Positions 1 to 9,843 of a stretch of 64,000 bases of DNA are shown piece by piece. The notes under the pieces were generated by a model, which was not told where the DNA came from, made no database searches, and saw only the letters and a list, made by a program, of their open reading frames with translations. The stretch covers positions 103,878 to 167,877 of the forward strand of contig CAWEJL010000013.1 in NCBI GenBank assembly GCA_963809385.1, written 5' to 3'. The stretch is from JAKAIY01 sp963809385. Lineage in GTDB: Bacteria; Chloroflexota; Ktedonobacteria; Ktedonobacterales; JADMIN01. The translations under genes and the position numbers were made by a program. Numbering within the stretch: position 1 is the stretch's first letter; each line of letters opens with the position of its first letter.

Positions 1-390
1 ATGGCGAACGGTGATTTTAGCGCGCGTGTGCCGCCAGTTCGGAACGCGCCGCTATGGCGGATCGGCGTCAGCCTGAACAACCTGATCGCGCGGTTCGCGC
101 GGCTGGCGGAGGTTGATCTAGCGCTGCGCCGCACGCGGTCTGAGGCCCATCTGCTGGCGGAGACGGTGATGGCGCGGCGCGCGGGCCAGCGGCCCGCCTG
201 GCCGGAGCCATCCGGCACGCCGCTCGATGAACTGCTCGCCGCGCTGAGCGGGGAGTCCGCTTCTCCAACAGCGCCACGCTCTCCATCTCTGGATGAGCGC
301 CTGTCGCCTGGTCCGCAAGCCGGGCAAAACGAGCCGTATCCTCCGCTGCCAGACTGGCGCGCGCCGTTCGCAGGTTCTGGCCCGGCGTGA
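1..390 (+). CDS. HAMP-like C-terminal fragment, partial at window edge
   Basis: The reading frame is open from the first base and ends at 390. The first ~45 residues (GDFSARVP, then LNNLIARFARL) look like the second half of a HAMP linker, the coiled-coil module that joins a membrane sensor to its output domain. The remaining ~85 residues are Pro/Ala-rich with no recognisable kinase or cyclase domain. The ATG at base 1 is probably internal and the protein probably begins upstream of the window. Identity beyond a HAMP-like segment is not supported. Confidence 0.5.
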   Translation: MANGDFSARVPPVRNAPLWRIGVSLNNLIARFARLAEVDLALRRTRSEAHLLAETVMARRAGQRPAWPEPSGTPLDELLAALSGESASPTAPRSPSLDERLSPGPQAGQNEPYPPLPDWRAPFAGSGPA

Positions 391-553
391 TGTGCGCCCC
401 TGGCTGGCTCACGGCACTGCGCAAGCGCAATCAATCTGGTGAAATCTATCGCGCGGCATGGCGATCTGTGATACCCTAGCGGGGAATAGACGGCCATCCG
501 CTGTCGCTTATGTTTCCCGTCTCTGCGGTCCACCGGAGGAGTTGCGTTTTCCC

Positions 554-715
554 ATGCATGACGTCATCTTCATTATCTATGTCATCCTGTTCTGGGCGGC
601 GCTCTTCGCCTTCGCCTTCTGGATGACCGTCCGCACGCTGCGCGTCCCCACCGAGGCAGAGCTGGAGCATGCGGCGGAGGAGGCGGAGAAAACCCACTCG
701 GCCTCAGCGCACTAG
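554..715 (+). CDS. small single-pass membrane protein
   Basis: A 53-residue protein. One hydrophobic helix (about residues 4-24, IFIIYVILFWAALFAFAF) is followed by a short basic/acidic tail (TEAELEHAAEEAEKTHS). I chose the ATG at 554 because GGAGGA lies about 13 bases upstream and the helix then starts almost at the N-terminus; an in-frame ATG at 458 would add 32 residues of non-conserved-looking sequence. Function unknown. It stands alone between the HAMP fragment and the MarR gene. Confidence 0.5.
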   Translation: MHDVIFIIYVILFWAALFAFAFWMTVRTLRVPTEAELEHAAEEAEKTHSASAH

Positions 716-868
716 CGCTACTGGCGCATTTCCCACTAGCATTTCCCCCTATCAACTCGACCTTCCGCCCCCGTTGCGCTGGCATAAAGTGGCGCGCCGG
801 GGGCTGCCTGTCGTAGAATGCGCAACGGTGGGCTGTTTTGGCATGCGAGCGGAGGAGGGGAGCGACGC

Positions 869-1369
869 ATGATCTCACGAGTAACCGGAGACGAGGCCCA
901 GCGGGGCTGGACGCCAGCGGCGGATGATGGCGCGTCGCCCGCGCGGGACGCGACGGGTGGCGATGTCAGCAAGGAAGAGATCGAACAGCTGGCGGCGCTG
1001 CGCTACGCGCTGCGCCAGTTCAGCCGTAAGACGGAAATCGAGGCGCGGCGTGCGGGCCTCACACCGCAGCAATATCTGTTGCTGCTGGCGATCAAGGGCT
1101 TTCCCGGACGGGAGACAGCCAGCATCACGGAGCTGGCCGAGCGCCTGCAAATCCGTCATAATGCGGTGATTGGCCTGGTGAACCGCGCGGAGGAGCGCGG
1201 GCTGGTCGCTCGCGAGTCGAGCGCCCCAGGCGAGGACCGGCGCATCGTGCGCGTGCGCGTGACACCCGCCGGGGATGAGGCGCTCCAGCGGCTCGCGTCC
1301 GCGCTGCGGGATGAGCGCAAGCGGGTGGCGGCGGCGGCGACAGCGCTGGATGAGGCGCAGCGCAGCTGA
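869..1369 (+). CDS. MarR-family transcriptional regulator
   Basis: About 166 residues, normal for MarR dimers. The winged helix-turn-helix covers roughly residues 60-125. TPQQYLLLLAIKG leads into the recognition helix region SITELAERLQIRHNAVIGLV, then the wing with the typical DRR motif (GEDRRIVRVRVT). The start at 869 is preceded by GGAGGAGGGG with 8-base spacing; an upstream in-frame ATG at 818 lacks a comparable site. Such proteins repress neighbouring stress, efflux or catabolic genes in response to small aromatic ligands. The target is not evident here; the convergent TerC gene ends 35 bases downstream. Confidence 0.85.
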   Translation: MISRVTGDEAQRGWTPAADDGASPARDATGGDVSKEEIEQLAALRYALRQFSRKTEIEARRAGLTPQQYLLLLAIKGFPGRETASITELAERLQIRHNAVIGLVNRAEERGLVARESSAPGEDRRIVRVRVTPAGDEALQRLASALRDERKRVAAAATALDEAQRS

Positions 1370-1403
1370 CGCGAAGGCCTGGTCGCCTCTGGGAGCAGGC
1401 GGG

Positions 1404-2198
1404 CTAGCTCTCCTGGCGTGGACCAGGCTTGGTTTGTGGGCGTGACTCCTCCACCAACACCTCCTGAGGTGTTTGGGTAGTGTGCGGGCTAACCTGTCGC
1501 TGATGGAGCGCGCGCGCAACACGGAAGGCAACGTCGAGCAGGACGGTGAAAACGAGCGGCCCGACGGTCAGTTCGAGCGCGCGGGCGCCGGTGAGGCCCA
1601 GCGCGGCGCTGACGGCGGGATCGTGGAGCGCAAGACTGGCGGCGGTGTAGGCCAGGACGAGCGCGGTGAGGTCCATCAGCCAGGTGAAGCGCTCGATCAG
1701 GCGCGCGACAATCGCGCTGGCGGTGAGCAGCAGGAGCATGCTCAGCAGCAGCCCGAAGACCAGCAGGGCGATGTTTCCCCGTGAGAGCGCGCCAATCGCC
1801 AGGACGTTATCCAGCGACATGCTGACGTCGGCGGCCAGGATGGTCAGGATAGCAGGGCCGAGGCGGTCGGAGCCGCGCGCGGATCGGGCGGCGGCAGCGC
1901 TCTCCTGCTCAGGAATCAGCAGGCGGATGGTGATGATCATGATGATCACCGCGCCGGCGGTCTGCACGAGAGGCAGCAGGAGCAGTCGCGCGGCGACGGT
2001 GGTCAGAACGATTCGTAGGAGGATGGCGCCTAGCCCACCCCAGATAAGCGCGATGTGCCGCTGACGTCTGGGGAGGCGGCTGGCCGACGCGCCGATGATA
2101 AGGGCGTTATCGCCGCTGAGCGCGAGATCCACCAGGACGATTCCGCCGCCCGCAATCAGCCATCCCAGCAGATCGGATGGCGCGACGCCGCTGAGCAT
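1404..2198 (-). CDS. TerC-family integral membrane metal exporter
   Basis: 264 residues with about seven hydrophobic helices. Two internally repeated acidic membrane motifs define TerC/Alx/YkoY proteins: LVDLALSGDNALI near residue 25 and ADVSMSLDNVLAIGA near residue 125. These Asp/Asn-containing helices form the ion path. Characterised relatives export Mn2+, and some load metalloenzymes during secretion. Start at 2198 is preceded by GAGGAGG at suitable spacing. The 255-base leader was inspected for the Mn2+ riboswitch (yybP-ykoY) often found before these genes, and no convincing match was seen. Substrate here is inferred from the family only. Confidence 0.85.
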   Translation of the reverse strand: MLSGVAPSDLLGWLIAGGGIVLVDLALSGDNALIIGASASRLPRRQRHIALIWGGLGAILLRIVLTTVAARLLLLPLVQTAGAVIIMIITIRLLIPEQESAAAARSARGSDRLGPAILTILAADVSMSLDNVLAIGALSRGNIALLVFGLLLSMLLLLTASAIVARLIERFTWLMDLTALVLAYTAASLALHDPAVSAALGLTGARALELTVGPLVFTVLLDVAFRVARALHQRQVSPHTTQTPQEVLVEESRPQTKPGPRQES

Positions 2199-2453
2199 AA
2201 GGAGCCTCCTCTAAGTCTCCCCGTTATCGCCCTGTAGCTCATCGAGATACGCTCAGGGCCTTCTCATATACTCCCGCTACCAGATATGACGCCTGACTCG
2301 TTTAACCTATCACAAGCATGCGACGCGTGAACGTCCAATTTTCTGACGCCACCGTTGGCATGCTGGGCGCTACGACCAAACACATGTCATGGCGCGCAAT
2401 CATGTGATCACTGCTCGAGCGCTGTATTACGGTTTTAAGGAAACACGTCGCAC

Positions 2454-4817
2454 GTGTGGAGAGAGGCGGAGCTGGCTGTGACGACATCCGCATTTTCTGA
2501 AGGACCTGAAGGACCTGAGCGCTCCGACGCGCGTGACTCTGTCGTTGACCAGGCTGAGACGGGAGATATGGACGCGCTGGAATACGTCGTGGAAAGTGAT
2601 GCGCTGGCTCCAGATGGCGCTGTAGCGGGGGGTACACCGGCGCCGTCACTGGAGAAGATAGACGTGGAGCCAGTAGCGGCGCTGGACGCGGAGCCAGACG
2701 AGACGGTTGGGGGCGCCTCGGAGGAGGCGGCCCTGCTACCGATGGCGCCCGGCGTGGCGCTTGAGGAAAAATACGGCGCGCTGCCAGTATTTCCGCGATT
2801 TGGGCCGCCGCTTCCCGCCAGGCAGGCTCCGCGCATATCCGCGCCGCCTGCGCCGCCTGCGCCGTCACACCTTCTGACGCTGGGCGTCCAGCGCAAGGCC
2901 GCCCCGCGCAAGGCCGCCCTGCGCTGGACGCCGTTCGCGATCCTGGCGGCGATCGTGGCGCTGCCAGCGCTGCTGATCGCGCTCCTCTTGCCAGCGCTCA
3001 ACGCGCGGTTCGCGCACCCGCGCCAGTCCGATCAACTGCCCGCGCTGACAGCCCGGCTGGCGAGCGCGACGGCGGTCACGCGGCTCGACGCGGCGAACGC
3101 GGCGTTTGGCGCCCAGACGTTCGCGGTGGCGCCAGCCTTTACGACGTATTACGGCGCGCATGACGGGCAGAACACGCTGGGAGCCGCGATCACCCCTGCG
3201 TTTACGAGCAATCTGGGCGAGACGCAATTCTTCGCGGGCGGAGCGCTGGTGAGCGCCGGTGATGAGACGCCCGACGCGATCGCCAGCGCGGCGAGTGACG
3301 GGCCGGGCGACCTGGACCCGAAGCTGGCGCGCGATGGGGTAGACGATAGTGAGAGCGGCGTCATCGCGCTCTCGCTCAGCCAGGAGTTGCTGGCGCTGGG
3401 CAGCGCGGCGCCGATTGGTGGGGATGACAGCGGCGCGACCTACGCGACGCTGCGCGCGGCGGCGCGGCCTGCCGCCTTTCTCACCGCGCCCACGCCGTCG
3501 AAGAGCGACCAGGTGATCAAAGAACCGGGGGAGCCGGAGGTGATTCTCTCGGCGCAACAGGCGTTCGTGGTGGAGGGCAAGCGCGACGGGCAGGCGGCGG
3601 GCCATACGGTACCGCTGGCGCTGTGGGCCTACATCAATCGCGGGGATGTCGCGCCGCAGGGATGGGCGACCGATATCGGCGCGCCGCTGACTGAGCCATT
3701 GAGCATCACCGCGACGCGCGGCGGCGCGCGCCATCACCTGCTGGTCCAGGCGTTCGCCCAGGTGACACTGATCGCTGACCTCGACCAGCCCGACGCGAGC
3801 GGCGCGCCGACCATCGCCACGCAGCCCGCCGGGCGCGATTACCTGCTGACGGCGGGCGGGCCGACGGTGCATACCAGCGCGCAGACCCAACGCTGGGTGA
3901 CGACGAATGGCGCGCTGCGGACGGCGGCGGGCGCGAGCGCGGTCGCGGTGGGGCTGAACGCCAATAGCGCGGTGACGCTGAGCGGCGCGGCGCAGTGGGT
4001 GGCGGGCGACCTGTGGTACGCGGTATCGTGGCGGACGCCTTCGCGCAATGGCCAGGCCTGGGTGGACGAGAGCGCGCTGACGGACGCAAAGCCCACCGCG
4101 ATCCCGGTGAACGGCTTCGACACGCTCTCGCCCGATCTGGCGAAGTATCTGGCGGGGCGCGGGCGGAATACGGGCGTGGTGGCCTACGACGTGACTCGTG
4201 GGGTGATGTACACCTACAACAGCGGCGCGCTGTTCATCATGGCGAGCTCGGCGAAGGTCCCGTTGCTGATATCGTATCTGGAATACATCGAGAGCCAGGG
4301 GCGCCGGCCGAATAGCTACGAAGTGTCAGTGATGACGGCGATGATCGAGCAGTCGGACAACAACGCCGCGCAGGTGATCTACGATACGCTGGGCTACGAC
4401 GCCGGACAGCGGGCGCATATGCGGCGCTGGGGCATCACCGATTACAGGTCGAACCCAGATGGCTGGGGCTGGGGCGAATGGTCGCCAGGCGATATGGCGC
4501 GTCTGCTGACGCTGCTCCAGGCGGGGAAGGTCCTCAACGCCTCGGACCGCAACCTGGCGTTCTACTTGATGAGCCACATCGAGAGCGACCAGCAGTTCGG
4601 CGTGGGCGATAGCGCGCCGAAAGGGGCGTCGTTCTGGATGAAGAACGGCTGGGTGACGGGGCCGGATGGCGCGTGGGACGTCAACTCCTCCGGCATCGTC
4701 AAAGTGGGCGGCGAAACCTACATCGTCACCGTCTACAGCGGCGAGCTTGGCTCCCTCCAGCAGGGCATAGACATCGTCAACCACGTCTGCGGCGCGATCG
4801 GGCAATCGCTGAAGTAG
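2454..4817 (+). CDS. membrane-anchored class A beta-lactamase-like serine hydrolase with SH3-like segment
   Basis: 787 residues from a GTG start (alternative GTG at 2478 with GAGGCGGAG in front). An acidic cytoplasmic N-terminus precedes one transmembrane helix at about 160-182, a long Ala-rich extracellular linker and an SH3-like stretch around 495-535. The C-terminal ~225 residues are a class A beta-lactamase/PBP-type fold. The nucleophile motif is Ser598-x-x-Lys601 (SSAK), followed by Ser634-Asp-Asn. The third motif is Lys730-Asn-Gly rather than the usual KTG. This architecture suggests a cell-surface hydrolase acting on peptidoglycan or a beta-lactam-like substrate, rather than a secreted resistance enzyme; the substrate is not known. 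Confidence 0.75.
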   Translation: MWREAELAVTTSAFSEGPEGPERSDARDSVVDQAETGDMDALEYVVESDALAPDGAVAGGTPAPSLEKIDVEPVAALDAEPDETVGGASEEAALLPMAPGVALEEKYGALPVFPRFGPPLPARQAPRISAPPAPPAPSHLLTLGVQRKAAPRKAALRWTPFAILAAIVALPALLIALLLPALNARFAHPRQSDQLPALTARLASATAVTRLDAANAAFGAQTFAVAPAFTTYYGAHDGQNTLGAAITPAFTSNLGETQFFAGGALVSAGDETPDAIASAASDGPGDLDPKLARDGVDDSESGVIALSLSQELLALGSAAPIGGDDSGATYATLRAAARPAAFLTAPTPSKSDQVIKEPGEPEVILSAQQAFVVEGKRDGQAAGHTVPLALWAYINRGDVAPQGWATDIGAPLTEPLSITATRGGARHHLLVQAFAQVTLIADLDQPDASGAPTIATQPAGRDYLLTAGGPTVHTSAQTQRWVTTNGALRTAAGASAVAVGLNANSAVTLSGAAQWVAGDLWYAVSWRTPSRNGQAWVDESALTDAKPTAIPVNGFDTLSPDLAKYLAGRGRNTGVVAYDVTRGVMYTYNSGALFIMASSAKVPLLISYLEYIESQGRRPNSYEVSVMTAMIEQSDNNAAQVIYDTLGYDAGQRAHMRRWGITDYRSNPDGWGWGEWSPGDMARLLTLLQAGKVLNASDRNLAFYLMSHIESDQQFGVGDSAPKGASFWMKNGWVTGPDGAWDVNSSGIVKVGGETYIVTVYSGELGSLQQGIDIVNHVCGAIGQSLK

Positions 4818-4820
4818 GGG

Positions 4821-4918
4821 GGCGCGGCCATGAATGGCCGGCGCACGGCGCGAGGGCATAAATGCCCGGTCTTTCAAGGCCCCCGTCGCGTGCCCCGGCC
4901 TTTCAAGGCCGGGAGGGT
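4821..4918. repeat. palindromic repeat family A, copy 1
   Basis: A compact array of short inverted repeats built on GGCC-TGAA-GGCC and its complement GGCCTTTCAAGGCC, each followed by a conserved GGCGCACGGCGCG or GCGTGCCCC arm. It fills the gap between the serine hydrolase stop and the convergent membrane-protein gene. Similar units occur at 7533-7775, inside the PadR gene at 24654-24725, and partially at 62983-63010. Confidence 0.75.
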
Positions 4919-4929
4919 GTTCGCCACCC

Positions 4930-6481
4930 TCACCCACCCACCGGCGTGTACTGCGGCTGACCCTGGTTGTCGAAGGTGAGCAGGTAGAGGGCGCGGTCGG
5001 GGTAGGCGCGGCGCAGGGCGGCGTAGTCAGCGGCGCTGGTGGCGTAGGCGTAGAGGACATCGCCGCGCAGCAGCGGATCGTTGAAGGCGAAGAGCGTGTA
5101 GCCATAGAGCGGGCCGTCATCGGTGATAACGATCGCATGGTGGACGGGCGGGTCTGACAGCGCGGCGGTTTGGATGCGCGTTCCGGCGGCCAAGCCGGTG
5201 AAATCGGTATGCAGCGCGATCTGACGGGGGACGTAGTACAGCGCGGCGCAGGCCAGCAGGACGAGCAACAGCGCGGGCGCGGCCAGCGGGGGAAGGGCGC
5301 GCGACCTCACCCCCGGCCCCTCTCCCGGACGCTGCGATGGGAGAGGGGAGAAGGAGCGCGCCGCCTGGCCGGTCTCCCACAGGGCGATGATCCCGCGCGC
5401 GGTGAGGCCGAGGAAGAAGGGCAGCGCCTCGAAGAGGTAGCGCGGGCCGAGATAGACGCCGTGGTAGAAGTAGCCGAGGAAGGCGAAGGTCATCAGCAGG
5501 GCGGCGCCGAGCAGGAAGGCGTCGGCGGAGCGCGCGCGGCGGGCGAGGAAGGGCAGCGGGATAAAGGCCAGCGTGAGGTAGAACGGCCAGCCGTAGAGTG
5601 AGATCGAGAGACTGGTGAGCAGCTCCTGCACGGTGATAAAGCCAGCGGCGAGGGTATGCTGACCGTAGAAGCCGACGCCCGGCCCGAAGCCCCAGTGGTC
5701 ACCGGGGAAGAACAGCGCGCGGGGCGTGAGCAGCGGAGCTCCCGGTCAGGATGGCGTTGTAATCCAGGTAGATGGCCAGATACGCGGCGATTGACACGGC
5801 GGTCCAGGCGAGTGGCGCGGCCCAGTGTCTCCGCTGGAGGATAGGCCAGCGCTCGCGCCAGGCGACCCACGCCAGCCCGGCCACCGACGCCGCCACGAAA
5901 GGCGCCGCCGTGTCGCGGGTGAGCATCGCCAGCGCCCAGAGTGCGGCGGCCAGCGGCAGGTTCCAGCCACGCCCGCCCTGGGCGAAGCGGGTCAGCGCCC
6001 ACAGGCCCCAGACGAGGTAGACCAGCGCGACGGTGTGGCTGAGGTAGCTGGCGGAGAGCCAGAGGAAGAAGGGCGAGAGGGCGCCGAGCGCAACGGCCAG
6101 CGTCGCCACGCGCCGGTCGTAGAGCCGCCGCAGCGTCAGCCCGATCCCCAGCAGCGCCAGCGCGCCCAGCAGCGGCTCGATTAGCCAGGGAACGCCCAGC
6201 AGGACGCCCACCGCCAGCGTCGCGCTGGTCCCCGGCTCGTACTGCGGGAACCAGCGCCCGTTGACCAGCGCCATGAAGGGGCCAGGGAACTGGCCCGGCG
6301 CGGCGGGCGCGGGGGCGTAGAGCCGCCCGGAGGCGAAAATCTTCGCGCCGAAGAGGTACGCGCTGGCGTCGTAGATATGCGGCTGCGCGGAATACTGGGC
6401 AAGCGCGATCCAGACAGCGCCGGCGAAGGACGCGGCGATCAGCGCCAGCCCTGCGGGGTGAATGGCGGCGGCGAGGTTCAC
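4930..6481 (-). CDS. polytopic membrane protein, glycosyltransferase-39/PMT-like, frameshifted
   Basis: Two overlapping frames (5699-6481, then 4930-about 5748) join into one protein of roughly 517 residues with about ten membrane helices. At about 5740 one extra base shifts the frame: TG|APLLTPRALFFPGDHW continues smoothly if it is removed. The N-terminal part, with HIYDASAYLFGAKIFASG and SASYLSHT, resembles lipid-linked sugar transferases of the PMT/GT39 type, which work at the outer face of the membrane. The C-terminal ~100 residues form an extracellular tail. A family B repeat sits in frame near residue 400. Start is a GTG at 6481, and the true N-terminus may lie slightly upstream. Function is inferred from topology only. 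Confidence 0.6.
5305..5355. repeat. palindromic repeat family B, inside a coding region
   Basis: CTCACCCCCGGCCCCTCTCC, a short spacer, then GGGAGAGGGGAGAAGG: an imperfect hairpin typical of mobile small palindromic repeats. Here it lies inside the glycosyltransferase-like gene and is translated on the minus strand as SPLPSQRPGEGPGVRS, in the loop before the last membrane helix. Other copies: 6528-6620, 11626-11668, 12582-12669, 23001-23044. Confidence 0.75.
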
Positions 6482-6519
6482 CCAGATGGCGCCGGCGACG
6501 CCCGGCGGCTAAAGCCGCG

Positions 6520-7429
6520 CTAGGGCCCCCGGCCCCATCTCGCCTGCCGCGCGGGAGAGGGGCGCGCGGGCGGATGAGCGTTTCCCCCTCGCCTCGCCGG
6601 AAGGGGGTCAGGGGGCGACCACCGCGCGACCAGCCAGCCAATCCCCGCCTCGATAGCCCAGACGGCGCCAAGCAGGGCCAGCGCCCAGAGCAGGACGCGG
6701 ATCAGCAGGTCGAGCGTCATCGCGGCGAGCGGCCAGGTGTCGCCGGGGTCGCTGGGGTAGAAGGCGTTGATGGGCGCGGGGGTAGCGTGTGCGGGATCGG
6801 TCTGGGCGATGATGATGACGTGGTCGTTGCGGTCTATGGTGAGCGCGATCCAGGTTGCCATCGCTGAGGGAGAGGTCGAGCGTGACGGGCGTCTCCGGCT
6901 GCTGAAGGGCGGCGGTGACACGCTGGCTGGCGCCATCCGGGATGGCGAGCGTGGCGCCGGAGAGCGGCGGCGCGGTAGCGCAGCGCGCGGGCTGGCCATC
7001 CGCCGCGACGCAGAGCTCGCGCCAGCGGCTGAGGTCGTCGAGGCCGCGCATCCAGGCGTAGAAGCGGTAGTAGAGTGTGCTGGCGATGCTGTGGAGGTAG
7101 GCGGGGTCGAGGGTGTAGTTGTTCGTGCTATCCGTGCCATCGAGCTGGTATTCGTGGACCACGGGGTCGTGCGGTGGCAGCGTGACAGCCAGCAGGCTGG
7201 CGTGAGTGGCGATGTGGCGCGTGACACTCCCGGCGCGGATGGTAAGGCCGCTCGCGTCGCGGGTGATCGCGACGGGGAGCGACGCGCGGGAGCAGAGCGC
7301 GTCCGCCAGCAACAGCCCGAGGAGCAGGACGGCGTAGAGCGCGACGCGGCGGGCCGTCCGCGTGGCGAGCGCGCGCGCCAGCGTGGCCCGCAGCGCGCCG
7401 CGCCGCCGTGGGGATTTGATCCGCGCCAT
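6520..7429 (-). CDS. two-helix membrane protein with extracytoplasmic domain, frameshifted
   Basis: About 300 residues with one membrane helix near the N-terminus (VALYAVLLLGLLLADAL) and one near the C-terminus (LLIRVLLWALALLGAVWAIE), flanking a ~190-residue extracytoplasmic domain. The frame breaks at about 6853: SLSDGN in one frame continues as WIALTIDRNDHVIIIAQT in another, so a single extra base is the simplest explanation. After the second helix the sequence runs into a family B repeat, which supplies the C-terminal tail. It is directly upstream of, and co-oriented with, the GT39-like gene, so the two may act together at the envelope. I do not recognise the family. Confidence 0.5.
6528..6620. 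repeat. palindromic repeat family B, two arms
   Basis: Runs from GGCCCCCGGCCCCATCTCGC through CCCCCTCGCCTCGCCGG to AAGGGGGTCAGGGGGCG. It straddles the junction of the two minus-strand membrane-protein genes and forms the 3' end of the upstream one. Its insertion may have replaced the original gene boundary. Confidence 0.65.
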
Positions 7430-7532
7430 GCGCCCACCAGCCTCCCCGCGCCCTCATGCGATCGCACGCCCTCACACCTGGCGCCAGTATAGCGGCGCGA
7501 TGGGCGGCATGTCTATGCGCGGTGAGGGGGGG

Positions 7533-7775
7533 GGACGCGGCCCTGAAGGGCCGGCGCACGGCGCGCGTGGTGCGGGGTGGGAGACGCGGCCCTGAAGGGC
7601 CGGCGTACGGCGCGCGGGCATGAATGCCCCGAACCTTTCAAGGCCCCGTCGCGTGCCCCGGCCTTTCAAGGCCGGGAGCGGGGCGAACAGCCCCGTCGCG
7701 TGCCCCGGCCTTTCAAGGCCGGGAGCGGGGCGAACAGGCCTCGTCGCGTGCCCCGGCCTTTCAAGGCCGGGAGTA
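7533..7775. repeat. palindromic repeat family A, multi-copy cluster
   Basis: The longest cluster of this family: two direct units of GCGGCCCTGAAGGGCCGGCG followed by three near-identical units in the opposite sense, each CGTCGCGTGCCCCGG then CCTTTCAAGGCCGGGAG, spaced about 57 bases apart. It occupies the gap between the divergently placed membrane-protein start and the convergent solute-binding gene end. The regular spacing of the last three units indicates local tandem duplication. Confidence 0.8.
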
Positions 7776-7783
7776 GGCCAGCC

Positions 7784-9569
7784 TCATGCGCTCATCAGCT
7801 CGATGCGCGCCCAGGCGGCGGGCGGAATCCACGGCGCGGGGTTGGCGGGGAAGTTCGCCACGGTGGGCTTGACCGCCCAGGCGGACTGCCCTGCGCGATG
7901 GGAATGAACGATGGCGTCGTTGATCAGCGCGTTCTCGGCCTGCTGGTAGAGCGCCAGCCGCGCGGTGGGGTCCAGGCTCGCCTCGGCGCGCGCGATCAGC
8001 GCGGCGGCCTGCGGGTCATCCACATTCGCGGGAAACGATTGGAGCGGGGCGCCGGGCGCCTGAACGAGATAGGCGAGCCAGTCCTGCGGGTCGGGATAGT
8101 CCTGGAGCCACCAGTCGCTCAGGATCGCGGGGAATGGCTGCGGCGCACGCTGGAGCGTCCCATCATAGCCGATCACGGTTAGACGCAGGCCGGGCAGCGC
8201 CGCCTTCCAGCGCGCCATGATCGCCCGCTCGACCCGCGTCTGCCCAAAAAGCTGCGGGCTGAAGACCTGGATGGCGGGGCAGGCGCTCGCCGCGCCGCCG
8301 CAGCTGTCCGCCACGTAGCTCTGCCACAGCGCCCGCGCCTGCGTCTGGTCGCCCGTCAGCGGCGCGCTGGCGATGCTGCCGCTCAGCGCCGCGGGGTAAG
8401 CGCCCATGCCCGGTGGGATGAGGTGGTTGGTGGGTAGGCTGTTGTAGGCCAGCGGCGCCAGGGCGGTCTTGTCGAGCGCCAGCGCCAGCGCCTGCCGCAC
8501 GCGCGCGTCATCCAGCGGCGCGGCGCGCGTGTCGAGGACCAGGAAGTAGCCGCCCATGACGGGCGCGGTATGGTAGATCAGCCCGTTGACGGTCGTCGCG
8601 CTGGCGGGAACGGGTGGCGTGGGATCATAGACGATATCATCGCCTGGCGTGACGGCGACGTGTGGCGGGCGGCTCGTCGGCGGGATTCGCCGCTGAGGGC
8701 GTCGCCTGGCCTATCTCCACCCCTGAGCGTATCGCGATGTTTACCTCGCTCAGGCGCGGGCGCGGCCCCCAGTAATCAGGCGCGCGGTCGAGGATGAGCT
8801 GGCCATCAGCCTGCGCGGTCCATGGCCGCCAGCCGGTGAGGGCGTACATGCCGCTCGTCCCCTGCCCGCCGCCGTCCGCGAGATGTTGCGTCCAGGCGTC
8901 GCCGTAGCGCGTGACGAGCGACCGCTCCACGATCAGGCTGTACGGCTCGGACAGCTTGGCGGGCAGCGCGGCGTCAGGACGTGAGAGGACGATGACCAGC
9001 GTCGTAGGGTCAGGCGTCAGCAGCGAGTCGCCAATCAGCGTGGCGGGCGCCGGCGGATGGCCAGCCGGGTAGGGCTGGCAGCGCAGAGCCAGTTTGGCGA
9101 TGTCCTTCACGGCGGGGAAAAAGATCGGTGGCGTGCCGAAACAGTCCGACATGACGCGATTGAGGCTGAAGGCGGCGTCCGCCGAGGTGAGCGGCGTCCC
9201 TTCGGCGAAGCGCGCGCCGGGCCGCAGGTGGAAGGTGTAGCGCAGGCCGTCCGCGCTCACATCGTAGCTGGTGGCCAGCGCGGGGACGGGGATCTGCCGC
9301 GCGTCGAGCGTCAGCAGCCCGCTATAGAGCAGCGCGAGAACCTGCGCGCCGCCCACGTACTCGCCCCGGAGCGGGTCGAACATATCGGCGGTCATCCCGT
9401 ATGACCGCAGCGCCACCTGGGCGACCTGCCGCGCGTCGGGCAGTGGTCGCGGGCCGCTCGCCCGCGGCGCCCCGGGCAGCGACGGCAGCGCGCAGCTCGC
9501 CAGCAGCAGCGCCAGCGCCGCGACGATCAGCGCGCCCGGCCAGCGCGACGTTCTCCCGTTCGCCATCAT
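7784..9569 (-). CDS. ABC transporter solute-binding lipoprotein, peptide/nickel type (SBP family 5), frameshifted
   Basis: A lipoprotein signal with lipobox LLAS-Cys26 is followed by the family 5 core: YSGLLTLDARQIPVPALATS, then FHLRPGARFAEGTPLTSADA, and in the C-terminal part DARVRQALALALDK. These proteins capture oligopeptides, nickel or opines for ABC importers. Near 8660 the frame shifts by one base: PADEPP in one frame continues as HVAVTPGDDIVYDP in the other, giving about 594 residues when repaired, the normal family length. ATG 9569 has AGGTAGGG upstream. No permease or ATPase genes are adjacent, so it is an orphan binding protein. Confidence 0.75.
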
Positions 9570-9749
9570 GACCCTACCTCTCCCCCACGCTCCTTGCGCG
9601 GAACGAAGCCGCAATACAAGCGGACAGGCGGAGCGCTACAATCCAACCATCGGTTACGTTTGGGGGTACCGGATGGTCGCGCTCCGCATGCCGCCCGCTA
9701 CTGGTGAGACGCGACGGCGCACGCGGCGTTTACAGGTTACAAGTTGTGC

Positions 9750-9843
9750 GGGCGGGTGAACCCGCGCCTAAGGGCCCCATGCGGGAACCCTGAACCCGCA
9801 TGGGGGCTTCGCTGCGCTCGCCTGCGGGCCGCGAAGGCCGCCA
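9750..9843. repeat. palindromic repeat family C, copy 1
   Basis: GGCGGGTGAACCCGC hairpin, then CCCATGCGGGAACCC / AACCCGCATGGGGG hairpin, then GCTTCGCTGCGCTCGCC and a GCCGCGAAGGCCGCC end. The same order of elements appears reverse-complemented at 49210-49304 and partially at 16331-16383. Confidence 0.7.

Noticed and set aside
2199..2453. Mn2+ riboswitch (yybP-ykoY) before the TerC gene
   Set aside because: GGGGAG and GGGAGTA fragments occur, but the conserved paired core and spacing of the motif could not be found on the relevant strand.
2865..3890. Minus-strand frame opposite the serine hydrolase
   Set aside because: Arg-rich, no ribosome site or motif; shadow of the plus-strand gene.
5493..6671. 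392-residue minus-strand protein spanning the GT39-like gene
   Set aside because: Arg/Pro-rich in the wrong frame; membrane helices and family motifs appear only in the frames joined at 5740.
7533..7775. CRISPR array
   Set aside because: Units are internally palindromic, contain the repeated GGCC-TTTCAA-GGCC core, have near-identical spacers and no cas genes. They are a palindromic repeat cluster.
9568..9759. Small plus-strand gene upstream of the family C repeat
   Set aside because: No ribosome site, no hydrophobic or structural pattern, and it overlaps the start region of the solute-binding gene.
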